The notes beneath the pieces were generated by a model. That model had not been told where the DNA came from and did not search any database. It worked only from the letters and a program-made list of their open reading frames with translations. From Bacteroidota bacterium (GTDB lineage Bacteria > Bacteroidota > Ignavibacteria > UBA10030 > UBA8401), in contig WBUG01000019.1 in the NCBI GenBank assembly GCA_008933835.1, positions 1-49,698 on the forward strand: a stretch of DNA of 49,698 nt, read 5' to 3'. Both the position numbers and the translations under genes were made by a program. Below, in pieces: positions 31,345 to 40,609 of this stretch (position 1 is its first letter; every line of letters starts with the position of its first letter).

Positions 31345-32913
31345 TCACAACCGCACCACCCGTGTCGCCGCCGTTTCGACGAACCGCCGGTCGTGCTCCG
31401 TGAAGAGCATCGTCGGAGCGTCGCGGAGCAGCGCCTCTTCGATGCGTTCGCGGGCCTCGATGTCCAGCGCGTTCACCGGCTCGTCCCACACCAGCAGATG
31501 CGCCGGCAGGAGGAAGGAACGGCAGAGGTCCACCTTCTTCCGCTCCCCTTCGCTGAAGGTCTCCAGCGGCCGGTCGAAGATGTCGCCGCAGACGCCGAAG
31601 GAGCCCATCACCGTCCGGAACCCGGTCTCGTCGATCCCCTCTGCGCGCAGACGGCCGCGCAGCGAACCGTGCGACCAGACGGGATGCTGGTGCACCTCCG
31701 CGAGAACGACCCCCGCTCCCTTCCGCCGGTGGCCGGCCATGAGCGGCAGCGTTCCGCGCACGGCGTTGAGCACGGTGCTCTTGCCGCAGCCGTTGGGACC
31801 GACGAGGGCGACCCGTTCGCCCTTCCGGACGGTGAGCGAGAATCCCGAGAGGACGGCGCGTCCGCCGTACCCGAGCGTCACCTCCTCCAGCGAGAGGAGG
31901 ATGTCCGGCGGCGTGCCGGCGCCGGAGAGCGCGAGGGGGCGCACCGTCTCGACGTTCATCAGCAGCGAGCGCTTCTCCTCGATCCGCTCCTCGATGCGCC
32001 GCTCGATGGAGAGGGCGCGCTTCATCATCTTCGCCGCTTTATGGCTCACGTAGCCGCTGTCCGCCGCCGAGTTCTTCTCGCTCTCGCGGGCGAAGGACCA
32101 GGAGCGGCGCTGCTGCGCGGCGGTCTCGAGCTGGGCGATCTCCCGCCGGAGCGAACCGTCGCGCGCCCGTTCGGTCTCCTCCTCCAGCGTCACCTGCCGT
32201 TTCCAGTCGGCGTACGTTCCCGGCATGGTGCGGATGCCGGCGCGCTCGATGGCGACGATGTGGTCGCAGCAGGCGTCCAGCAGCGCGCGGTCGTGCGAGA
32301 CGACGATGAACCCTTCCTTCCGCGACAGGTAGCGGCCGAGACGCTCCCGGCCGTCGGCGTCGAGATGGTTGGTCGGCTCGTCGAGCAGCGGGAACGAACC
32401 GGTCCGGAGGAAGAGCGCCGCCACCATCCCTTTGGTGCGCTCACCGCCGCTGAGCGTGCGCCAGGGCCGCGCCAGCGTCTCCTCATCCAGTCCGAGCCGT
32501 GAACATTCCTGGAGGATCGCGCCCTCCACGCCGTACCCGCCGGCGCGGCGGTACCGTTCTTCGATCTCACCGTAGCGGCGGAGCGACGGTTCGTCCGGAG
32601 TGCGCAGGAGCCGTTCCATCTCCCGCTCCCAGTCGCGGAACGGCGCCACCATGGCCCGGACGGCCTCGAGGGCGGACACGTGTTCGTCCGACACCGGTAC
32701 GGGAAAGAGGGCGGGGAACGGCGGCGGCGCGACGGTGCCCCGGTCCGGTTCGAACACGCCGGCGATGAGATGGAGCAGCGTGCTCTTTCCCCGGCCGTTG
32801 CGACCGATGAGACCGGTGCGCCACGAGGTGTCGAGCGCGAGTGTGACGTCCGTGAAGAGCGGCGCGGACGACGGATGATGGAACGAAACGGAATGAAGGG
32901 CGATGACGGACAT
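31345..32913 (-). CDS. ABC-F ATPase of the antibiotic-resistance (Lsa/Vga-like) type
   Basis: 522 residues, two ABC cassettes. Walker A motifs are GRNGRGKS and GPNGCGKS, signatures LSGGERTKG and FSEGERKKV, Walker B PLLDEPTNHLD and LVWDEPVNALD. The linker reads SGYVSHKAAKMMKRA and IEEKRSLLMNVE, closely like the linker of Lsa/Vga ribosome-protection proteins, as is the SEG form of the second signature. The start at 32913 has GGAGGT upstream and matches the family N-terminus. Those relatives displace lincosamide, streptogramin A and pleuromutilin drugs from the ribosome. Whether this chromosomal copy gives resistance or is a housekeeping or self-protection factor cannot be told. Compare the different ABC-F at 139-2100. 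Confidence 0.85.
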   Translation of the reverse strand: MSVIALHSVSFHHPSSAPLFTDVTLALDTSWRTGLIGRNGRGKSTLLHLIAGVFEPDRGTVAPPPFPALFPVPVSDEHVSALEAVRAMVAPFRDWEREMERLLRTPDEPSLRRYGEIEERYRRAGGYGVEGAILQECSRLGLDEETLARPWRTLSGGERTKGMVAALFLRTGSFPLLDEPTNHLDADGRERLGRYLSRKEGFIVVSHDRALLDACCDHIVAIERAGIRTMPGTYADWKRQVTLEEETERARDGSLRREIAQLETAAQQRRSWSFARESEKNSAADSGYVSHKAAKMMKRALSIERRIEERIEEKRSLLMNVETVRPLALSGAGTPPDILLSLEEVTLGYGGRAVLSGFSLTVRKGERVALVGPNGCGKSTVLNAVRGTLPLMAGHRRKGAGVVLAEVHQHPVWSHGSLRGRLRAEGIDETGFRTVMGSFGVCGDIFDRPLETFSEGERKKVDLCRSFLLPAHLLVWDEPVNALDIEARERIEEALLRDAPTMLFTEHDRRFVETAATRVVRL

Positions 32914-33111
32914 GGCGGACCTCCGGACAATGGATGACACGGCGCGGGAGCGCTGTGAGGCTTTCAATGGTCGATGCTGAACGGGGAACGAAGGGGCGGA
33001 AGAGGAGCGGTGACGCGGTTCGTGAGCCGTGCTTCGTTCGTCAGTGTCCGGTGGTCTTCATCGTCGGTGTGTTCGGTGGGAGATCGGCCCTCCTTCGGGA
33101 AGGTCCGGCAT

Positions 33112-33141
33112 CAATATACGCATTTCGGCCGGAGAAAAGAA
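33112..33141 (-). promoter_or_regulatory. Candidate promoter of the Lsa-like ABC-F gene
   Basis: The minus strand shows a TATATTG box preceded by AAATGCG, with T-rich sequence about 19 bases upstream. It leaves a leader of about 190 bases before the ATG at 32913. Long leaders are usual for drug-induced ABC-F genes, but no leader peptide with a clear ribosome site was identified. The 241-base gap holds no other feature I can support. Confidence 0.45.
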
Positions 33142-33154
33142 AGGGACCGAACGT

Positions 33155-34417
33155 TCAGGTCTTCTGCTGTTTCTTCTTGGCGGCCGGAAAGAGGATGTTG
33201 TTGAGGATGATGCGGTATCCCGGCGAGTTCTTGTGCAGGTTCAGGTCGGTGGGGGGATCGCCGACGGCGTGCTGGTAATCCTCCGGGTCGTGTCCGCCGT
33301 AGAAGGTGAACGTGCCGCGACCGACGTTGCCGTGGATGTAGCGGACCTCGTCGGTCCCCTCCCGCTCGCCGAGGATGGTGACGGTCGGTTTGATGAGGGA
33401 GCGTTTGAACGCGGTGGTCTGGCCCATGAACCCCTTGAGGATGTTCACGTGGTTCTGCGTGAGCATGGTGGGGACCGGATCGTACTTGGCGGAGAACTCG
33501 AAGAGGGTGAAGTAGTCGGTCCCGGGATCGCGCAGCGGCACCGGGTCGCTCGGGGGGTCGTCGATGTCCGAGAACTCGTAGCGCATCGGGTTCATTTCGA
33601 TGGTGAAATTCCGGAAGGCGAAGGTCTTCGCGAAGTCGAGCTTCTTCTGCGCGTCGCGGTCCGCCGGGTCGCCGTCGAACATCCGTTCCGCGATGTCGAC
33701 GTTCTCCGCCGCCAGGGCGATGTCGTAGCTGTCCGTCGCGGCGCACATCGCGAAGAGGAATCCCCCTCCCGCCACGTAGTCGCGGATGGTGCGGGCGACC
33801 GCCTTCTTCTCGTCCGACACTTTCCGGTAGCCGAGTTCGCGCGCGGTGGTCTCGTAGTTCATCTGCTGTTCGATGTACCAGGCGGAGTTGCGGTGCGAGG
33901 CGTAGAACTTCCCGTACTGTCCGGTGAAGTCCTCGTGGTGGAGATGGAGCCAGTCGTACTCGGAGAGCTTCCCCTTCAGCACGTCGGGGTCCCATACTTT
34001 GTCGTACGGGATCTCGGCGTACTCCAGCGCCAGCGTGACGGCGTCGTCCCACGGTTTGAATCCGGGGGGGACGTAGACCGCCACCTTCGGCGCCTTCTCC
34101 AGCCGCACCACGTCCATGTTATTGTCCTCCCCCGCGATCTCACCGAGGATGGCGGCGGCCCGGTCGCCGCCGACGGCCTCCGTCCGGACGCCGCGGATGC
34201 GGCATTCCGCCGCCGCGGAGGGGGTGTTGTCGATGAGGAAGGAGCCTCCGCGGTAGTTCAGCAGCCAGTCCACCTCCATCCCCCGCTGCAGCGTCCAGAA
34301 GGCGATGCCGTACGCCTTCAGATGGTCGGTCTGCTGCAGGTCCATCGGAATGAGGAGCTTCTGCTGCGCCGGCAGGAGGAGCGGAAGGAAGAGGAGGAGG
34401 AAGAAGGGTCGCGTCAT
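33155..34417 (-). CDS. Exported Bacteroidota-conserved protein (often mislabelled asparagine synthetase B)
   Basis: 420 residues, signal peptide MTRPFFLLLFLPLLLPAQ. The mature start QKLLIPMDLQQTDHLKAYG, then VDWLLNYRGGSF, NMDVVRLEKAPKVAVYVP and YDWLHLHHEDFTGQYGKFY are characteristic of a protein common in Bacteroidota that databases often call asparagine synthetase B. I see no AsnB glutaminase Cys2 or ATP-pyrophosphatase SGGxDS motif, so that name is not supported. The central fold (KVAVYVPPGFKPWDD, GGGFLFAMCAATDS) looks like a class I amidotransferase-like Rossmann domain. A promoter box ends six bases before the ATG, so the message may be leaderless. Confidence 0.8.
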   Translation of the reverse strand: MTRPFFLLLFLPLLLPAQQKLLIPMDLQQTDHLKAYGIAFWTLQRGMEVDWLLNYRGGSFLIDNTPSAAAECRIRGVRTEAVGGDRAAAILGEIAGEDNNMDVVRLEKAPKVAVYVPPGFKPWDDAVTLALEYAEIPYDKVWDPDVLKGKLSEYDWLHLHHEDFTGQYGKFYASHRNSAWYIEQQMNYETTARELGYRKVSDEKKAVARTIRDYVAGGGFLFAMCAATDSYDIALAAENVDIAERMFDGDPADRDAQKKLDFAKTFAFRNFTIEMNPMRYEFSDIDDPPSDPVPLRDPGTDYFTLFEFSAKYDPVPTMLTQNHVNILKGFMGQTTAFKRSLIKPTVTILGEREGTDEVRYIHGNVGRGTFTFYGGHDPEDYQHAVGDPPTDLNLHKNSPGYRIILNNILFPAAKKKQQKT

Positions 34418-34422
34418 GACAT

Positions 34423-34437
34423 CAACGTACGAAATCG
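34423..34437 (-). promoter_or_regulatory. Candidate leaderless promoter of the 33155-34417 gene
   Basis: The minus strand reads CGATTTCGTACGTTG, then ATGTC, then the ATG. The TACGTT box ends six bases from the start codon. It sits directly behind the sigma-factor terminator, so the gene has its own transcription start. Confidence 0.5.
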
Positions 34438-34444
34438 GCGTACA

Positions 34445-34476
34445 ATAAAAAAGGCATCCGGGCCCTCGGATGCCTT
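34445..34476 (-). terminator. Rho-independent terminator of the ECF sigma gene
   Basis: AAGGCATCCG and CGGATGCCTT (10 bp) close a six-base loop. On the minus strand the stem runs into TTTTTTATTG. It lies 24 bases after the sigma-factor stop. Confidence 0.9.
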
Positions 34477-34499
34477 CTGACCGCCCCACCGCTCCGGCC

Positions 34500-35126
34500 C
34501 TACGCCGCGGCCAGGTTCAGCTTCGCTTTCGCTTTGACGGGCGCCGGAGCGTTCCGCTTCGGCGTGATGTATCCGTGGTTCACCGCGTAGGAGTACAGCT
34601 TCTCCTGCATCACCTTCCGTGCGCGGTGGAGCCGGGAACGGACGGTCCCGAGCGGGATCTCGAGGATGTCCGCGATCTCCTCGTACGTCATCTGCTCCAG
34701 GTCCGAAAGGATGATGATGGTGCGGAACTCCTCGGTGAGGGAGTCCATCGCGGAGACCACTTCGTCCTCCAGCAGATTGTCGTAGAAGTCGTTCCGAAGG
34801 TCGCTCGCGGGAGAGCTCTTGTCGCGGAGCAGGTCCACGTACTCCTCCACCTCCTGGTATTCCACCTGGTCCGGCGTGCGGGTGCTCTTCCGGTAGTTGT
34901 TGATGAACGAGTTCTTCAGGATGCGGAAGAGCCATGCCTTGGCGTTGGTCTCTTTCTGGTACTTGTCGATGAAGCGGTACGCCTTCAGGTACGTGTCCTG
35001 CAGCAGGTCCTTCGCATCATCTTCGTTCCCGGTGAGCCGGAGGGCATAGTTATAGAGCAGCGTCATGTGGGGAACCATTTCCTTTTGGTACAGTTCATCG
35101 TACCCGGTTCGGACTGTGGCATTCAT
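34500..35126 (-). CDS. ECF-type RNA polymerase sigma factor (SigW/RpoE-like)
   Basis: 208 residues. Region 2 (about 18-90) shows YNYALRLTGNEDDAKDLLQDTYLKAYRFIDKY and TNAKAWLFRILKNSFINNYRK. Region 4 (about 125-180) has LTEEFRTIIILSDLEQMTYEEIADILEIPLGTVRSRLHRAR, the helix-turn-helix for the -35 element. An unusual basic Ala/Pro/Lys tail of about 25 residues follows. CGGAG precedes the start at 35126. A TATATAG box at about 35168-35174 may be its promoter. No anti-sigma gene is adjacent, so it may be controlled by its level. This Bacteroidota subgroup is often highly expressed and not strictly stress-bound. Confidence 0.93.
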   Translation of the reverse strand: MNATVRTGYDELYQKEMVPHMTLLYNYALRLTGNEDDAKDLLQDTYLKAYRFIDKYQKETNAKAWLFRILKNSFINNYRKSTRTPDQVEYQEVEEYVDLLRDKSSPASDLRNDFYDNLLEDEVVSAMDSLTEEFRTIIILSDLEQMTYEEIADILEIPLGTVRSRLHRARKVMQEKLYSYAVNHGYITPKRNAPAPVKAKAKLNLAAA

Positions 35127-35196
35127 GAGGACTCCGTTCAATGGGTTGGTTTCGTTGATTGTTTCTTCTATATAGTTCAACGAACCGGAGTTCCCG

Positions 35197-35236
35197 AAAA
35201 AGAAAAACCCGCTCAATCTTTCGATTTTAGCGGGTT
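35197..35236 (-). terminator. Rho-independent terminator of the lon-dnaX transcript
   Basis: AACCCGCT and AGCGGGTT pair around a 15-base loop. On the minus strand the stem is followed by TTTTTCTTTTT. It lies about 50 bases after the dnaX stop. Confidence 0.8.
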
Positions 35237-35285
35237 CTATGAATGATATGCCCGATATGCCCGTATTTTTCGATAACCGGACTCC

Positions 35286-37046
35286 CTAATTCACCTTTTC
35301 GGCGGAGAATTCTGTATAGAGAGCTTTGACGAGCGGATGGTCCATGGGAGTGCTTTCGGCGGTCTTCGGCGGCGGTGTGGTCCCCGCGGCAGCTGCTGGA
35401 GCGGGAGCACTCTGTTCGTCCAGCGGGTCCTGGATGACCGCATCGACGCGGAGGCGTCCGCCGGCGACGACGGCGATGGTCTCGGAGATGGCCTCCTTGT
35501 TGCGCGTGACGGTGGAGCGGTGGAACTCGTCGCCGCAGCGGATGGTGAGGATGCCGTTTGCGACGGTGAGCGGGGATGTTTCGCCGAGGATGGTGCCGAC
35601 GGAGATCTTCTTCCGGCGCATCTCGTCCACGATGGCGGGCCACTGTTCCCTCACCTGCTCCATCGTGAGCGGAGAGGAGGAGGAAGGAGGGGGAGCCGGC
35701 GCCGGTTCCGCGGGTGCGGGGGATTCGGCCGTGCGTGCGGCGGCGGAAAGGGTGTAGCGGGGACGCGCTTCTTCGACGGACGAGGGGACCCTGAACTCGG
35801 CGGCTGGAGCGGATCCGGAGAATGCGGGGTGCTCCATGACGGCGGGACGTTCGGTCACCGTGGGAGGTTCGGTCACCGCGGGACGGGGGAGCGTTCCTCC
35901 GTCACGGATTTTTTTTTTCCACGCGTCGAGTTCCGAGAGCAGGTCGTCGATCTTCACGGACGACGGCATCTTGGTGAGCTGCACCATCAGCACTTCGAGA
36001 CGGAAGCGGGGCTGCACGGCGAAGCGGACCGCCCCTTCGGCGTCGGTGACCGCCTTCATGATGCGGAGCAGGTCGTACAGTTCGAACGACGGAGCGTCCG
36101 CGGCGTACCGCGCGCGGTGCACGTCCGACTCCTCCACCAGCTGCGTGGAACCGGTGGTGCGGACGACGATCATGTTGCGCACGTGTTCGGCGATGCCGGA
36201 GAGGAACTCCTTCACGTCGTACCCGCCGTTGATGACCTCCTCCACCAGCGCGAGCGCGGCGGGGGTGTCCTTCGCCTTCAGCACGTCCGTCACCCGGAAG
36301 AAGAGCTCCAGGTCGACGATGTTCAGCGCGTCCGCCACCTGGCGCGCGTCGAACGACGCGCCGCAGAAGGAGACGACCTGGTCGAAGATGGACTGCGCGT
36401 CGCGCATGGAGCCGTCCCCCTTCTTCGCGATGAGCAGCAGCGCATCGTCCGTCGCCGCGATCCCCTCCGCCGCGGCGATCTTCCGCAGCTGCGCGGTGAT
36501 CTCCGTCAGGCCGATGCGGCGGAAGTCGTACCGCTGGCAGCGCGAGAGGATGGTGGCGGGAACCTTGTGGATCTCGGTGGTGGCGAAGATGAACAGGACG
36601 TGCGGCGGGGGCTCCTCCAGCGTCTTCAGCAGCGCGTTGAACGCGCCGGTCGAGAGCATGTGCACCTCGTCGATGATGTACACCTTCTTGCTGCCTCGCG
36701 CGGGGGCGTAGCGGACCGATTCGCGCAGGTTGCGGATCTGCTCCACGCCGTTGTTGGACGCGCCGTCGATCTCGATGACGTCCAGAGACCGTCCCTCGAT
36801 GATCTCGCGGCACACCTCGCACGCGTTGCACGGTTCGTGCCCTTTAGGCGACAGGCAGTTCACCGCCCGCGCGAGGATGCGCGCCGTGGTGGTCTTGCCG
36901 CAGCCCCTCGTGCCGCTGAAGATGAACGAATGCGCGAGGCGGTTCTGCGCCAGCGCGTTGCGGAGCGTGTCGGAGACGTGCGACTGTCCGATGACGTCGT
37001 CGAACACCATCGGCCGCCATTTCCGTGCGGTCACCTGATAGGCCAT
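35286..37046 (-). CDS. dnaX: DNA polymerase III subunits tau/gamma
   Basis: 586 residues from MAYQVTARKWRP; an ATG two codons earlier is possible. The AAA+ core has Walker A GTRGCGKTT, a four-Cys zinc module (CLSPKGHEPCNACEVC), Walker B KVYIIDEVHML and the SRC sensor. Domain III ends near residue 370. A Pro/Ala-rich linker and a C-terminal tau domain (about 455-560) follow. It loads the beta clamp and, as tau, links polymerase and helicase. A run of ten A at 35909-35918 encodes KKK just after domain III. A -1 shift there reaches UGA after Asn-Pro, giving a gamma form of about 381 residues. It follows lon by 37 bases. Confidence 0.96.
   Translation of the reverse strand: MAYQVTARKWRPMVFDDVIGQSHVSDTLRNALAQNRLAHSFIFSGTRGCGKTTTARILARAVNCLSPKGHEPCNACEVCREIIEGRSLDVIEIDGASNNGVEQIRNLRESVRYAPARGSKKVYIIDEVHMLSTGAFNALLKTLEEPPPHVLFIFATTEIHKVPATILSRCQRYDFRRIGLTEITAQLRKIAAAEGIAATDDALLLIAKKGDGSMRDAQSIFDQVVSFCGASFDARQVADALNIVDLELFFRVTDVLKAKDTPAALALVEEVINGGYDVKEFLSGIAEHVRNMIVVRTTGSTQLVEESDVHRARYAADAPSFELYDLLRIMKAVTDAEGAVRFAVQPRFRLEVLMVQLTKMPSSVKIDDLLSELDAWKKKIRDGGTLPRPAVTEPPTVTERPAVMEHPAFSGSAPAAEFRVPSSVEEARPRYTLSAAARTAESPAPAEPAPAPPPSSSSPLTMEQVREQWPAIVDEMRRKKISVGTILGETSPLTVANGILTIRCGDEFHRSTVTRNKEAISETIAVVAGGRLRVDAVIQDPLDEQSAPAPAAAAGTTPPPKTAESTPMDHPLVKALYTEFSAEKVN
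35882..35918 (-). promoter_or_regulatory. Probable programmed frameshift or transcript-slippage site in dnaX
   Basis: On the mRNA strand, ten A (35918-35909) are read AAA AAA AAA A in frame. Slipping back one base gives AAU CCG UGA, with the stop at 35904-35902. Five bases after the run, GACGGAGG can pair with CCCCCGUC (35903-35896 with 35889-35882, one mismatch) around a six-base loop. This is the layout of dnaX sites in E. coli (-1 frameshift) and Thermus (A-run slippage). Confidence 0.75.
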
Positions 37047-37083
37047 ATCCATCCGTCCGTTGCGTTCTGTGATGCGTGGTCCG

Positions 37084-39474
<2,391 letters not shown>

Positions 39475-39496
39475 ACGGAGTGGTTCGGAATCTCGA

Positions 39497-39521
39497 TAAA
39501 AAAAGCGGTTTTCACCGCTTT
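39497..39521 (-). terminator. Terminator-like hairpin in the lon leader
   Basis: AAAGCGGT and ACCGCTTT pair around TTTC, and on the minus strand the stem is followed by seven T. It could end transcripts arriving from the sulfur operon. However, it lies between the proposed lon promoter (39539-39569) and the lon ATG (39474), so lon transcripts would also have to pass it. Confidence 0.65.
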
Positions 39522-39538
39522 AAGGCTATGTTCTGCGC

Positions 39539-39569
39539 CAAGATAGTCAGATTTTCACGGCGAAGCAAA
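39539..39569 (-). promoter_or_regulatory. Candidate lon promoter
   Basis: The minus strand shows TTTG (39569-39566), 20 bases, then TATCTTG (39545-39539). This is close to the Bacteroidetes consensus. Initiation near 39532 gives a leader of about 58 bases that holds the hairpin at 39502-39521. Confidence 0.55.
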
Positions 39570-39610
39570 CCACGCGGAAACCGCCCCGCCCCCTTCGCTC
39601 ATCGCATCAC

Positions 39611-39671
39611 TTCATTTTTTCTTTTTTCTTTTTTCTCTTTTCTCTTTTTCATTCCCCTCCCTTCCCCCTCC
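39611..39671. repeat. Polypyrimidine low-complexity tract
   Basis: About 60 bases of almost only T and C on the plus strand (repeated TTTTTTC units, then TCCC units), ending at the stop codon of the YeeE-like gene. On the mRNA strand it is a purine-only 3' trailer. No gene is present. Confidence 0.85.
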
Positions 39672-40082
39672 TCAATGCGGCAGTCTCGACTTGTTCGCAT
39701 GGTACAGATACGCTCCGACCAAAGCGCCGGCGAGCGTGGCGAGCGCCGGGGTCTCTCCCGCGCCGATCTGCGCGAAGATGGGTCCCGGGCAGGCGCCGGT
39801 GACCGCCCAGCCGATGCCGAAGATGACGCCGCCGTAGATGAATCCTTTGTGGAACGTCTTCCCCTTATAGTCGAGCTCCTCGCCGGCGAGGGAGCGCGCA
39901 CCGCTCCGTTTGAGCAGCTGAACGGAGAGGGCTCCCACCGCGACGGCGGAACCGATGACCAGGTACATGTGCCACTCCTCGAACCGGAACATGCTCTGGA
40001 TGCGGAACCAGGAGATGACCTCCGCCTTGGTGATGACGAAACCGAAGAGGAGACCGAACAGGACGTAGACGAAGTTCTTCAT
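39672..40082 (-). CDS. YeeE/YedE-type sulfur transporter half (DUF6691)
   Basis: 136 residues with four membrane helices. GFIYGGVIFGIGWAVTGACPGPIFAQIGAGE is the second YeeE/YedE signature, with a conserved Cys in the membrane pore. In larger YeeE proteins both halves are fused; here they are split between this gene and its neighbour at 40090, eight bases away. Relatives import thiosulfate or other small sulfur compounds across the inner membrane. As the last gene of the metZ operon it likely supplies sulfur for homocysteine synthesis. The next downstream feature is a purine-only trailer. Confidence 0.88.
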   Translation of the reverse strand: MKNFVYVLFGLLFGFVITKAEVISWFRIQSMFRFEEWHMYLVIGSAVAVGALSVQLLKRSGARSLAGEELDYKGKTFHKGFIYGGVIFGIGWAVTGACPGPIFAQIGAGETPALATLAGALVGAYLYHANKSRLPH

Positions 40083-40089
40083 GGCCGCC

Positions 40090-40563
40090 TCACAGGATGG
40101 ATGAAAGAAGGGTGTAGAGCAGTCCGCCGGCGAAGAACGACAGGGTCGCCTTCAGGCTCGACGGCTGCAGGATGGAGAGACCGAAGATGGAATGGCCGGA
40201 GGTGCAGCCGTTGGCGTAGCGGGTGCCGAACCCGACCAGCATCCCTCCCGCGAAGAGGGTGATGACGCCGCCGAGGGAGTGGTACTGTTCCGGCAGGAAG
40301 GCGACGTCCGTCGACGAGAAGAACCTGGTCGCGATGTAGGCGCCGAGCATGATGCCGACGGTGAAGTACACCTTCCACCCGTTGTCCTTCCAGTTGAAGG
40401 AGAACATCGCATGCCGCTCCTTCGGCATCAGCATCATGCAGAGGTGCTCGAAGGCGGACGAGATGCCGAGCTTGCCGTTCATGGTGAGCAGCAGCGCCGG
40501 GACGAAGAGTCCGATGAGCGGACCGGCGACGGCCCAGGTCCAGGGTTCGTAGAGCCATTCCAT
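40090..40563 (-). CDS. YeeE/YedE-family sulfur transporter half
   Basis: 157 residues with about five membrane helices. [24 protein letters not shown] is the first YeeE/YedE signature, with the Cys that relays sulfur substrates in YeeE structures. The N-terminal [19 protein letters not shown] is also typical of this short form. With the gene at 39672 it makes a two-subunit transporter, probably for thiosulfate or a related sulfur donor. It is placed 46 bases after metZ and shares its attenuator-controlled transcript. Confidence 0.9.
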   Translation of the reverse strand: MEWLYEPWTWAVAGPLIGLFVPALLLTMNGKLGISSAFEHLCMMLMPKERHAMFSFNWKDNGWKVYFTVGIMLGAYIATRFFSSTDVAFLPEQYHSLGGVITLFAGGMLVGFGTRYANGCTSGHSIFGLSILQPSSLKATLSFFAGGLLYTLLSSIL

Positions 40564-40609
40564 CGTTGTTCTCCTTGTGGTGGTGAATGTCGATGCCGTC
40601 CGGCGCCGT

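Noticed and set aside
35909-35918. A10 in dnaX as a sequencing error or frameshift mutation
   Set aside because: The frame reads through as given, domains before and after stay in frame, and the run sits at the known tau/gamma boundary.
39497-39521. Simple intergenic terminator only
   Set aside because: It may well be that, but a promoter-like TTTG-N20-TATCTTG lies on its upstream side relative to lon, so I kept the leader interpretation as a finding with modest weight.
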